Source: Catellatospora citrea
Lineage (GTDB): Bacteria > Actinomycetota > Actinomycetes > Mycobacteriales > Micromonosporaceae
DNA length: 64,000 nt
Assembly (NCBI RefSeq): GCF_003610235.1
Contig: NZ_RAPR01000001.1
Location: 1,922,001 to 1,986,000, forward strand
Reading direction: 5' to 3'
Shown here one piece after another: positions 15,712 through 23,410 of the stretch (the first letter of the stretch is position 1; every line of letters begins with the position of its first letter). The translations under genes were made by a program, and so were the position numbers. Below the pieces are notes generated by a model, which was not told the DNA's origin, did no database searches, and worked only from the letters and a program-made list of their open reading frames with translations.

Positions 15712-16947
15712 TCAGGGCCAGCTCGGGCGCAGCGGCATGCCGCTGCCGCCGCGGGCGTCCAGGCGTACGCCCAGCACCTGGTGCAGCTGCACCTGGTCGC
15801 GCTCGAAGCCGAGGCGGCAGCCGGCCAGGTAGAGCCGCCACACGCGGGCCCGGCTGTGCCCGACCTCCTCGACCGACTCCGCCCAGTGCCGTTCCAGGTT
15901 CGCCGACCACTGGGTCAGCGTCAGCGCGTAGTGCTCGCGGAAGTTCTCCTCGTGGCGGATCTCGAACCCGTTCTCGTTCATCACGCCGATCAGGTGGCCG
16001 ATGCCCTCCAGCTCGCCGTCGGGGAACACGTACTGGTTGATGAAGGTGCGCCGGTAGCGTCCCGGGTCGCGGTTGTCCGGCCGGGTGATGCAGTGGTTGA
16101 GCAGCCGCCCGCCGTAGCGCAGCCGTTGCAGCAGGAACCGGAAGTAGCCGGGCAGCTGGGCACGGCCGATGTGCTCGGTCAGGCCGATCGAGCTGATCGC
16201 GTCGTAGTGGTTGACCGGCACGTCGCGGTAGTCCATGTGGCGCACCTCGGCCAGGTCGGACAGGCCCGCGTCGGCGATGGCCTTGGCCGCCCACTCGGCC
16301 TGCCGCCGGGACAGGGTCACCCCGAGCGCCTTCACGCCGTACTCCCGGGCGGCGTGCATGACCATGCCGCCCCAGCCGCAGCCGACGTCCAGCAGCCGCA
16401 TCCCGGGTTGCAGGTCGAGCTTGCGGGCGACCAGGTCGTGCTTGGCGAACTGGGCCTGCTCCAGGGTCGCCGCCGCGTCGGGGAAGACCGCGCAGGTGTA
16501 CGCCATGGACGGGCCGAGCAGCCACTCGTAGAACCGGTTGGACACGTCGTAGTGGTGGGAGATCGCGGCCTGGTCGCGCTCCTTGGAGTGGCGGCGGCCG
16601 CGCAGCCGGGCCTCCATCGGCGGGCGCGGCGGCGGGTTGAGCAGCTTCAGGCCGCCCAGGTCGCGCAGCGCGCGATACCGCCCGGACCAGGACTGGTCCA
16701 TCTGCAGCCCGTTGACGGCGGTGAGCGCGGCGTACATGTCGCCGTGCACCTCCAGGTCACCGGAGACGTAGGCACGGGCCAGGCCCAGCTCGTGGCGGCC
16801 GGTGGCCAGATAGGACAGCGCGCGCTCGCTGCGCACCTCGATGCCGACGGCGGCGTCGGACGGGCCCGCCTCGCTGCCGTCGAACGCGGAGAAGCGCACC
16901 GGGACCGGGCCCGTGACGAGCCCCTGGACCACCTTCGCAATGCTCAT
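15712..16947 (-). CDS. Cfa-family fatty acid methyltransferase (BfaB-like)
   Basis: A SAM-dependent methyltransferase of the cyclopropane-fatty-acyl-phospholipid synthase family, 411 residues. SAM motif I is LLDVGCGWGGM; the lipid-site region includes SHHYDVSNRFYEWLLG and SSIGLTEHIG. GGTGAGG precedes the ATG. It begins 7 bases after an FAD-linked oxidoreductase gene. In mycobacteria and relatives this pair makes 10-methyl branched fatty acids: the methyltransferase forms a 10-methylene intermediate from oleoyl lipids and the oxidoreductase reduces it. A true cyclopropane synthase is the alternative, made less likely by the partner. Confidence 0.88.
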   Translation of the reverse strand: MSIAKVVQGLVTGPVPVRFSAFDGSEAGPSDAAVGIEVRSERALSYLATGRHELGLARAYVSGDLEVHGDMYAALTAVNGLQMDQSWSGRYRALRDLGGLKLLNPPPRPPMEARLRGRRHSKERDQAAISHHYDVSNRFYEWLLGPSMAYTCAVFPDAAATLEQAQFAKHDLVARKLDLQPGMRLLDVGCGWGGMVMHAAREYGVKALGVTLSRRQAEWAAKAIADAGLSDLAEVRHMDYRDVPVNHYDAISSIGLTEHIGRAQLPGYFRFLLQRLRYGGRLLNHCITRPDNRDPGRYRRTFINQYVFPDGELEGIGHLIGVMNENGFEIRHEENFREHYALTLTQWSANLERHWAESVEEVGHSRARVWRLYLAGCRLGFERDQVQLHQVLGVRLDARGGSGMPLRPSWP

Positions 16948-16954
16948 GTCGACC

Positions 16955-18316
16955 TCACCGAACACACTTGTCGTAAAGGTCGGGCAGCCGACCGTCCGGG
17001 TCGTACTCGCCCTTCACCGCCGCGTACGCGGGGCCGTTGTAGAGCTCCCAGAACTCCTCACGCGGGTAGTGCACGGTGGAGTAGAGGGACTTGTGGCCGC
17101 CGAGCGCGTCGACCCGCGCCTCGATCAGCCGGTTGTGGAAGTCCGCGGCCTGGCCCGGCCGCCGCGCGACGCTGGACCAGAACCCGAAGTTGACGTACAG
17201 GTCGTCGGGCTTGAGCGGGTAGAGCGGCCACGGCACGGGATCGCGCAGCCGCAGCGGGCACAGCCACAGCGGGGTGATGCCGACCTCGCCGAGGAAGAAG
17301 TCCAGGAACTCCGGGCCCTGGCGCACCGGCACCTCGACGTCCTGCACCACGGCCTCCTGCGGCGGCCGTCCGCGCACCTTGTCCAGCCGGGCGCTGAGCC
17401 GGTGCCTGCGGTCGAAGCCGACGATGCGGTGGTAGACGTCGGAGCGCCGGTAGCGGCTCGGCCACAGCCTGCGGATCAGGGGATGCTGCGCGCCGAAGGC
17501 CCGCGAGCACCAGAACCAGTCGGTGTCCCAGCGCCACAGGTAGTCGCGCACCGTCAGGTAGTCGATGGGCCGCCGGGACGGCGACCGGTAGTAGATCTCC
17601 TGGCCGGTGTAGTCGCTGGTCCACGGCGCGGTGTCGGTGAACGTGCCGATGGTCAGATACATCTGGCGGCCGTGGAAGACGGTGCCGTCGAGGAAGTCGA
17701 CGCGCGCGTCGCCGTCGCGGCCGGTGCTGCACAGCTCGTCGAGCGCGGCGAAGCAGGCGGCGGCGTTGTCGAAGCGGCGGTGGCGCAGCCGCACGTACGG
17801 CTGCACGGGCTCCAGTTCGATGGTCAGCCGCAGCGCGTAGCCGAGGGTGCCGTACGAGTTGGGGAACGCGCGGAAGAGCTCGGCGTGCTCGTTGTCGGGC
17901 CGGGCGACGACCACCCGCCCGTCGCCGGTGAGGATCTCCATCTCCAGCACGGACTCGTGCGGCAGCCCGTTGCGGAACGACGACGACTCGATGCCCAGCC
18001 CGGCCACCGCCCCGCCGATGGTGATGGTCTTGAGCTGCGGCACGACCAGCGGCATCAGCCCGAAGCGCAGGGTCTCGTCGACCAGCCGCTCGTAGGTGAC
18101 CATGCCCTGCACCTGGGCGGTGCGCTCGGTCTCGTCCACGTAGATCACCGAGTCGAAGGCGCTCACGTCCAGGCCGGGCCCGGTGTCCGGGCGGCCGAAG
18201 CGGAACAGGTTGGACGTGCGCTTGGCCAGCCGCACCGGTTCCGTGCGAGGCAGAGCCTGGTACTGCGCCCGCAGCGCGCGTACCGCACCGGCATGGTCCT
18301 CAACGGATGGCCCCAC
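16955..18316 (-). CDS. FAD-binding oxidoreductase (BfaA-like)
   Basis: A flavoprotein of the FAD-linked oxidase fold, 453 residues. The FAD domain includes TITIGGAVAGLGIESSS, and the C-terminal part has the Trp/Tyr-rich segments of the DHCR24/BfaA group. It is first of a two-gene operon with the Cfa-like methyltransferase, consistent with reduction of the 10-methylene fatty acyl intermediate to the 10-methyl form. I chose the GTG at 18316, with GGGCGGGGG upstream; a GTG at 18361 would add 15 residues. The start is moderately sure. Confidence 0.85.
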   Translation of the reverse strand: MGPSVEDHAGAVRALRAQYQALPRTEPVRLAKRTSNLFRFGRPDTGPGLDVSAFDSVIYVDETERTAQVQGMVTYERLVDETLRFGLMPLVVPQLKTITIGGAVAGLGIESSSFRNGLPHESVLEMEILTGDGRVVVARPDNEHAELFRAFPNSYGTLGYALRLTIELEPVQPYVRLRHRRFDNAAACFAALDELCSTGRDGDARVDFLDGTVFHGRQMYLTIGTFTDTAPWTSDYTGQEIYYRSPSRRPIDYLTVRDYLWRWDTDWFWCSRAFGAQHPLIRRLWPSRYRRSDVYHRIVGFDRRHRLSARLDKVRGRPPQEAVVQDVEVPVRQGPEFLDFFLGEVGITPLWLCPLRLRDPVPWPLYPLKPDDLYVNFGFWSSVARRPGQAADFHNRLIEARVDALGGHKSLYSTVHYPREEFWELYNGPAYAAVKGEYDPDGRLPDLYDKCVR

Positions 18317-18396
18317 GCTGGAAACGTACCCCCGCCCGGTGTGCTCGGCGTCATAAATCACTCATCACCGATACCCGCCCGTGGTTGACTTCATGT

Positions 18397-19059
18397 GTGC
18401 GCAAGTACGTGATCATGGGCGTCCAGGGCAGCGGCAAGGGCACCCAGGCCAAGCAGCTGGCCGCCGACTTCGACCTGGTGCACATCAGCGTCGGCGACAT
18501 CTACCGCTGGCACGTGCAGTACCACACCAAGCTCGGGGCGCAGGTGCGCCGGGCGATGAACGCCGGTGACCTGGTCGACGACGCCACCACCGAATCCGTG
18601 GTGCGCGACCGGATGGCGCTGCACGACTGGAACTACGGCTTCGTGCTCGACGGCTTCCCCCGCAACCGCCGCCAGGCGCAGTTCTTCCTGGAGAGCTACG
18701 ACGTCGACGCGGTGATCCACCTCGACCTGCCCGACAGCGAGGTGCGCCGGCGCGTGCTGGCCCGGCGGCTGTGCTCGAACTGCGGCATGGACTACAACCT
18801 CATCGAGCACCGCCCGGCCCGCGAGGGCCGCTGTGACGCCTGCGGCGGCGAGCTGGTCAGCCGCGCCGACGACACCGAGGAGGCGCTCGCCTCCCGGCTG
18901 GCCGACTACCACGCCAAGACCGACCCGGCGCTGGAGCTGTTCCGCGGCAAGGAACTCGTGATCAGCGTGGACGCCCGGGTCGCCAAGGGCGCCGTGCAGC
19001 GCGCCATCCGCGAGCAGCTCGGCCTGCCCACGCCCGCCCGCAAGCCGTCACGTGGCTGA
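18397..19059 (+). CDS. Adenylate kinase with zinc-binding lid
   Basis: A nucleoside monophosphate kinase of 220 residues that transfers phosphate from ATP to AMP or a related nucleotide. The P-loop is GVQGSGKGTQ and the NMP-site motif DGFPRNRRQ. The lid carries two Cys pairs (CSNC and CDAC) that would bind zinc. The start is GTG. It is not beside secY, where the housekeeping adk of actinobacteria usually sits, so it is probably a second copy. It is divergent from the FAD oxidoreductase by 80 bases. Confidence 0.88.
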   Translation: MRKYVIMGVQGSGKGTQAKQLAADFDLVHISVGDIYRWHVQYHTKLGAQVRRAMNAGDLVDDATTESVVRDRMALHDWNYGFVLDGFPRNRRQAQFFLESYDVDAVIHLDLPDSEVRRRVLARRLCSNCGMDYNLIEHRPAREGRCDACGGELVSRADDTEEALASRLADYHAKTDPALELFRGKELVISVDARVAKGAVQRAIREQLGLPTPARKPSRG

Positions 19060-19064
19060 CCAGC

Positions 19065-19100
19065 GCAGATAATCTGCTACGGATCGAATTTGCGTACACT
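19065..19100 (+). promoter_or_regulatory. MarR operator and leaderless promoter
   Basis: A 13-base palindrome GCAGAT-A-ATCTGC lies at 19065-19077. A -10 hexamer TACACT follows at 19095-19100, seven bases before the ATG. The palindrome covers where the -35 would be, fitting autorepression. A near copy, AGATTGTCTGC, lies at 19606-19616 upstream of the efflux gene. Confidence 0.6.
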
Positions 19101-19107
19101 GGCGGGC

Positions 19108-19587
19108 ATGACCGCCATGGCGCCCACCCGCACCCGCCCCGACCTGTCCTTCCTGCTGGACCACACCAGCCACGTGCTGCGCAGCCGGATGGCCGCGGCG
19201 CTGGCAGAGATCGGGCTCACCGCGCGGATGCACTGCGTGCTGGTGCACGCGCTGGAGGAGGAGCGGACCCAGATCCAGCTGGCCGCGCTCGGTGACATGG
19301 ACAAGACCACGATGGTGGTCACCGTCGATGCGCTGGAGAAGGCCGGGCTGGCCGAGCGCCGCGCGTCGAGCACCGACCGGCGGGCCCGGATCATCGCAGT
19401 GACCCCGGAGGGCGCGAAGGTGGCCGCGCGGAGCCAGGAGATCGTCGACCGGGTGCACGAGGAGGCCCTGTCGGCGCTGCCCGCGGCGCAGCGCGAGGCC
19501 CTGTTGAGTGCCCTGGAAGGACTGGTCGGCGGGCATCTGGCCACCCCCGCCGAGTCCCCGCAGCCGGTGCGGCGGGCCCGCCAGTAG
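19108..19587 (+). CDS. MarR family transcriptional regulator
   Basis: A winged-helix repressor of 159 residues. The recognition region is QLAALGDMDKTTMVVTVDAL and the wing region RRASSTDRRARIIAVT. It is upstream of a DHA2-type efflux pump in the same direction, a common MarR arrangement in which a substrate of the pump relieves repression. Its promoter appears leaderless. A similar operator sequence lies before both genes, so it probably controls itself and the pump. Confidence 0.88.
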   Translation: MTAMAPTRTRPDLSFLLDHTSHVLRSRMAAALAEIGLTARMHCVLVHALEEERTQIQLAALGDMDKTTMVVTVDALEKAGLAERRASSTDRRARIIAVTPEGAKVAARSQEIVDRVHEEALSALPAAQREALLSALEGLVGGHLATPAESPQPVRRARQ

Positions 19588-19605
19588 GCAATCTGGTCCC
19601 GTAAA

Positions 19606-19638
19606 AGATTGTCTGCAACAAAACTATCCGCTACGGTC
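19606..19638 (+). promoter_or_regulatory. Second candidate MarR operator, upstream of the efflux gene
   Basis: AGATTGTCTGC (19606-19616) matches the marR operator half AGATAATCTGC at 9 of 11 positions. A further shared stretch ATCCGCTACGG (19626-19636) matches ATCTGCTACGG (19072-19082) at 10 of 11. The two shared elements overlap in the marR copy but are separate here. Confidence 0.55.
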
Positions 19639-19670
19639 ACTCCTAACGGCACTGTCCACAGGAGGACCGC

Positions 19671-21131
19671 ATGTCCACGCCCGTCTCGTCCGCCCCACCC
19701 CGTTCCCGCTGGACCGCCCTGGGGGTGATCGCGACCGGGCTGCTGATGACCGTCCTCGACGGCAGCATCGTCACCGTCGCGATGCCCGCCATCCAGCAGG
19801 ACCTCGGCTTCTCCCCCGCCGGCCTGAGCTGGGTGGTCAACGCTTACCTGATCGCGTTCGGCAGCCTGCTGCTGCTGGCCGGGCGGCTCGGCGACCTCAT
19901 CGGCCGCCGCCGCCTGTTCCTGGCCGGAACCGCCGTGTTCACCGCCGCCTCGCTGCTGGCCGGACTCGCCGACACCCCGGCGCTGCTCATCGCCGCCCGC
20001 TTCGGCCAGGGCGTGGGCAGCGCCATGGCCGCCGCGGTCGGGCTGGGCATCCTGGTCAACCTGTTCCCCGAGCCCGCCGAGCGGGCCAAGGCGATCGCGG
20101 TGTTCAGCTTCACCGGCGCGGCCGGCGCCTCGCTCGGCCAGGTGCTCGGCGGCGTGCTCACCGACGCGCTCGACTGGCACTGGATCTTCTTCATCAACCT
20201 GCCGATCGGCGTGGCCGCCCTGGCGGTCGCCGTCGCAGTGCTGCCCGCCGACCGCGGCCTGGGGCTGGCCGCCGGAGCCGACGCGATCGGGGCGCTGCTG
20301 GTCACGGCCGGACTGATGCTGGGCATCTACACCGTGGTCAAGGTCGAGGAGCACGGCTGGACGTCGGCTCGGACACTGCTCACCGGCGCAGTGGCCGTGC
20401 TGCTGCTGGCCGCGTTCGCGGTCCGGCAGGCCACCGCACGGCGGCCGCTGATGCCGCCCCGCGTCCTGCGCTCGCGCAGCGTCACCGGGGCGAACCTGGT
20501 GCAGATGCTGATGGTCGCGGCGCTCTTCTCCTTCCAGATCATCACCGCGCTGTACCTGCAGAAGGTGCTCGGTTACGGCGCGGGCGAGACCGGGTTGGCG
20601 ATGCTGCCCGCCGCGCTGGTGATCGGCGCGGTGTCGCTGGGCGTCTCGGCCCGGCTCAACACCCGCTTCGGCGAGCGCCGGGTGCTGCTGACCGGCCTCG
20701 CCCTGCTGATCGTGCTGCTCGGGCTGCTGGCCCGCGTCCCCGTGCACGCGTCGTACGTCACCGACCTGCTGCCGGCGATGCTGCTGGCGGCCGGGTTCGG
20801 GCTCGCCCTGCCCGCACTGACCACGCTCGGCATGTCCGGCGCGGGGCCGGACGACGCCGGGCTCGCCTCCGGCCTGTTCAACACCACCCAGCAGATCGGC
20901 ATGGCGGTCGGCGTGGCGGTGCTGTCCACCCTGGCCGCGGGGCACACCGGGCACGCGCTGGCCGGAGGTGCGAGCCCGACGGAGGCGCTGACCGGCGGGT
21001 ACCGGTTGGCGTACACGGTGGGTGCGGGGCTGATGGTGGCGGCTTTCGCGGTCGCGTACACCCTGCTGCGCGAGCCGCGGCAGACCGCCCAGCCGCAACC
21101 GGAGCACCAGGCCGTCCCCGCCAACGCCTGA
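19671..21131 (+). CDS. MFS efflux transporter, DHA2 (EmrB/QacA) type
   Basis: A proton-coupled drug exporter of 486 residues with about 14 predicted membrane helices. Motif A is GRLGDLIGRRRLFL, the family's loop between helices 2 and 3. Motif C-like Gly/Pro residues lie in helix 5. The first helix carries VLDGSIVTVAMPAI, typical of DHA2. AGGAGG lies five bases before the ATG. It is paired with a MarR repressor and a shared operator sequence. The substrate is unknown. Confidence 0.9.
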   Translation: MSTPVSSAPPRSRWTALGVIATGLLMTVLDGSIVTVAMPAIQQDLGFSPAGLSWVVNAYLIAFGSLLLLAGRLGDLIGRRRLFLAGTAVFTAASLLAGLADTPALLIAARFGQGVGSAMAAAVGLGILVNLFPEPAERAKAIAVFSFTGAAGASLGQVLGGVLTDALDWHWIFFINLPIGVAALAVAVAVLPADRGLGLAAGADAIGALLVTAGLMLGIYTVVKVEEHGWTSARTLLTGAVAVLLLAAFAVRQATARRPLMPPRVLRSRSVTGANLVQMLMVAALFSFQIITALYLQKVLGYGAGETGLAMLPAALVIGAVSLGVSARLNTRFGERRVLLTGLALLIVLLGLLARVPVHASYVTDLLPAMLLAAGFGLALPALTTLGMSGAGPDDAGLASGLFNTTQQIGMAVGVAVLSTLAAGHTGHALAGGASPTEALTGGYRLAYTVGAGLMVAAFAVAYTLLREPRQTAQPQPEHQAVPANA

Positions 21132-21144
21132 CCCACCGGCCCGC

Positions 21145-21186
21145 CGCACACCGACCAACGTCTATGACAGCGTGGGTCGGTGTGCG
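21145..21186. terminator. Hairpin between convergent genes
   Basis: Perfect 12-base arms CGCACACCGACC (21145-21156) and GGTCGGTGTGCG (21175-21186) sit between the efflux gene and the converging oxidoreductase. There is no T-run. It is probably a bidirectional terminator. Confidence 0.6.
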
Positions 21187-21187
21187 C

Positions 21188-22570
21188 TCAGCGGTCGTCG
21201 GGTGGTGGGTGGCCGTCGTCGGGGGCGGGGACGAAGCCGGCGGGGACCTGGGGGGACGTGGACGCGGCGTGGCGGCCCGGGTCGGGCACCGGTTCGCAGG
21301 ACATCTGCAGGTCGGCGGTCTGGGGCGGGACCAGGCCGAGACGCACCGACGGGGTGGGCAGGACGGCGTCGAGCAGCCAGTCCGCGGCCACTCTCGCCCG
21401 GTTGCCGGGCAGCGAGAGCAGATGGTAGCCGCGGGTCACCAGCGAGGCGGGCAGCCCGGACAGGGGCACGCCGAACGGGTTCGCGGCCGCGTCCAACCCG
21501 CCGAGGTCGACGAGGAAACCCAGGTCGTGGTGCCGGTACGGCTTGCGTGTGCCGACCCCGCAGGAGGCGGCGACGTTGTGCGCGGCGACCCGGCCCTGCC
21601 GTACCGCGTGCTGGGCCGTCATCGGGGTGTGGTGGCCCGGACGGGTCAGGTCGGGCACGGCGGCGGCGTCGCCGCAGGCGAACACCTCGGGGTGGCCGGG
21701 CACCGTGAGGTACTCGTCGACGATCAGGCGGCCCTCCACCGACGGCAGCCCCAGCCCGTCCACCAGCGGGTCGGGCCGTACGCCGACGCACCAGACCAGC
21801 GAGTGCGTGGGCACGTACGAGTCGTCGGTGAGCTGCACGCCCTCGGCCTCGGCCTCGCGCACCGAGGTGCGCATCCGCACGTCGACCCCGCGCCGGGCCA
21901 GCACCCGCGCGGCGGTGCGCGACAGCCGCGGGTCCAGCTCGGGCAGCACCCGCTCGGCGATGTCCAGCAGCAGCCAGCGGGGCCGTTCCCGCAGCCGGGG
22001 CAGCGACTTGGCCAGCGCGTCGGTGAACAGCTGCCCCTGCGCGGCGACCTCGGTGCCGGTGTACCCGGCGCCGACCACGACGAAGGTGCAGCGGGCGCGG
22101 CGCTCGTCCGGGTCGGTGGCCTGCGCGGCCAGCTCCACCTGCAGCGTGATGTGGTCGCGCAGGAACATCGCCTCGGCCAGGCCGCGCAGCCCGTGCGCGT
22201 ACATGCCGACGCCCGGGATGGGCAGCAGCCGGTTGACGCTGCCCGGCGTGAGCACGAGCCGGTCGTAGTCGATCGTGTTCGCCGCGCCCTCGGGACCGGT
22301 GTAGTCGAGCCGCCGGTTCGCCAGGTCGACGTTCGTGACCATGCCGGGCACCTGCCGCACGTGCCGCAGCGCGCCGGTCAGCGACACCGCGATCCGGCGT
22401 GGCTCCAGCAGGCCGGCCATCACCTCGGGCAGCAGCGGCACGTAGAGCAGGTAGTCCGCCGGATTGATCAGCGTGATGTCGGCGTGGCCGCGCGACCGGC
22501 GCGACAGGGTGCGGGCAGCGTGGAAGCCCGCGAATCCCGCTCCGACGATGACGATGCGAGGCCGGGCCAT
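21188..22570 (-). CDS. NAD(P)/FAD-dependent oxidoreductase (type II NADH dehydrogenase-like)
   Basis: A pyridine nucleotide-disulfide oxidoreductase fold, 460 residues. The FAD site is IVIVGAGFAGFHAARTL at the N-terminus, the NAD site FVVVGAGYTGTEVAAQ in the middle, and the second FAD motif EVFACGDAAAV. There is no CxxC, which fits NDH-2 (membrane-peripheral, reducing menaquinone) rather than a disulfide reductase. The tail is Pro-rich. The ATG at 22570 follows GGAG; another ATG at 22582 adds four residues. It is divergent from an EF-hand protein. Confidence 0.87.
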   Translation of the reverse strand: MARPRIVIVGAGFAGFHAARTLSRRSRGHADITLINPADYLLYVPLLPEVMAGLLEPRRIAVSLTGALRHVRQVPGMVTNVDLANRRLDYTGPEGAANTIDYDRLVLTPGSVNRLLPIPGVGMYAHGLRGLAEAMFLRDHITLQVELAAQATDPDERRARCTFVVVGAGYTGTEVAAQGQLFTDALAKSLPRLRERPRWLLLDIAERVLPELDPRLSRTAARVLARRGVDVRMRTSVREAEAEGVQLTDDSYVPTHSLVWCVGVRPDPLVDGLGLPSVEGRLIVDEYLTVPGHPEVFACGDAAAVPDLTRPGHHTPMTAQHAVRQGRVAAHNVAASCGVGTRKPYRHHDLGFLVDLGGLDAAANPFGVPLSGLPASLVTRGYHLLSLPGNRARVAADWLLDAVLPTPSVRLGLVPPQTADLQMSCEPVPDPGRHAASTSPQVPAGFVPAPDDGHPPPDDR

Positions 22571-22779
22571 GGCCGACTCCATTCCCCGGTACGGCGTTCG
22601 GCAAACCCGCCGCGACCGGCTCCGCACACACTCTGTCACAGAATCGCAACGCTCCGCCGCCGGTTCCCCGCGCTTGGTAGTGTCCTGACAGGCCTCGGGT
22701 TCCGCGTGGCTCACCCGGTTCCCATACGGCCTTCGGTTCCGGATCGGCGTTCGCGCCGGTAGAGCAGGGGGTGCGACAC

Positions 22780-23313
22780 ATGTTGGACGTTCGGAGCGAG
22801 CGGCTCGCGCGGCGGTTCCGGCTGTGGGACACCGACGGCAACGGCCACGTCGACCGGTCGGACTTCGAGGCCGAAGGCCGGCGCATCGTGGCGGCGTTCG
22901 GCGAGGACGAGCAGTCCCCGCGCGGCCGGGCCGTGCTCGACTCATACCTGGCGATGTGGGAGTACCTGGCCGCCAAGGCGAGCCTGCAGCCCGAGGACAC
23001 GCTCTCGGCCAAGCAGTTCGACCGCATCGCGCAGACCGAGATCATCCTGATGGGCAACACCGGTTTCAGCACCGTGCTGCGCCCGACCATCAGTGCCACC
23101 CTCGACCTCTGCGACACCGACGGCGACGGCCAGGTCAACCCGGCCGAGTTCCGCCGCTGGATCGAGGCCATCGGCGTCACCAAGCCGCACGCCGAGGAGG
23201 CGTTCGACCAGATCGACGAGAACCACGACGGCCAGCTCAGCATCGACGAACTCGCCCAGGCCGTCCGCGACTACCACGCCGGCCTCCTCGACATCCCCCT
23301 CCTGGGCAGGTAA
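22780..23313 (+). CDS. EF-hand calcium-binding protein (calerythrin-like)
   Basis: A soluble calcium-binding protein of 177 residues. Three canonical loops are visible: DTDGNGHVDRSDF near residue 22, DTDGDGQVNPAEF near 110 and DENHDGQLSIDEL near 147. A fourth, degenerate hand probably lies between the first two, as in calerythrin/sarcoplasmic calcium-binding proteins. AGGGGG precedes the ATG. The function is probably calcium buffering or signalling. The stop codon is the start of a palindromic repeat. Confidence 0.87.
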   Translation: MLDVRSERLARRFRLWDTDGNGHVDRSDFEAEGRRIVAAFGEDEQSPRGRAVLDSYLAMWEYLAAKASLQPEDTLSAKQFDRIAQTEIILMGNTGFSTVLRPTISATLDLCDTDGDGQVNPAEFRRWIEAIGVTKPHAEEAFDQIDENHDGQLSIDELAQAVRDYHAGLLDIPLLGR

Positions 23314-23361
23314 GGAAGGGCACCTTCTTATCGCTATGCGTAGAGGAAGGGCACCTTCTTA
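23311..23361. repeat. Paired palindromic repeat, intergenic
   Basis: GGAAGGGCACCTTCTTA occurs at 23314-23330 and 23345-23361, 31 bases apart. Arms GGAAGG and CCTTCT flank a 3-base centre. It has the same layout as the pair inside the gene at 10582. It may also end transcription of the EF-hand gene. Confidence 0.8.
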
Positions 23362-23410
23362 ACATCGCAGGGCGCTGACCTGCGGCGATGTTGGCGGTCA
23401 ACGGGTCGGG

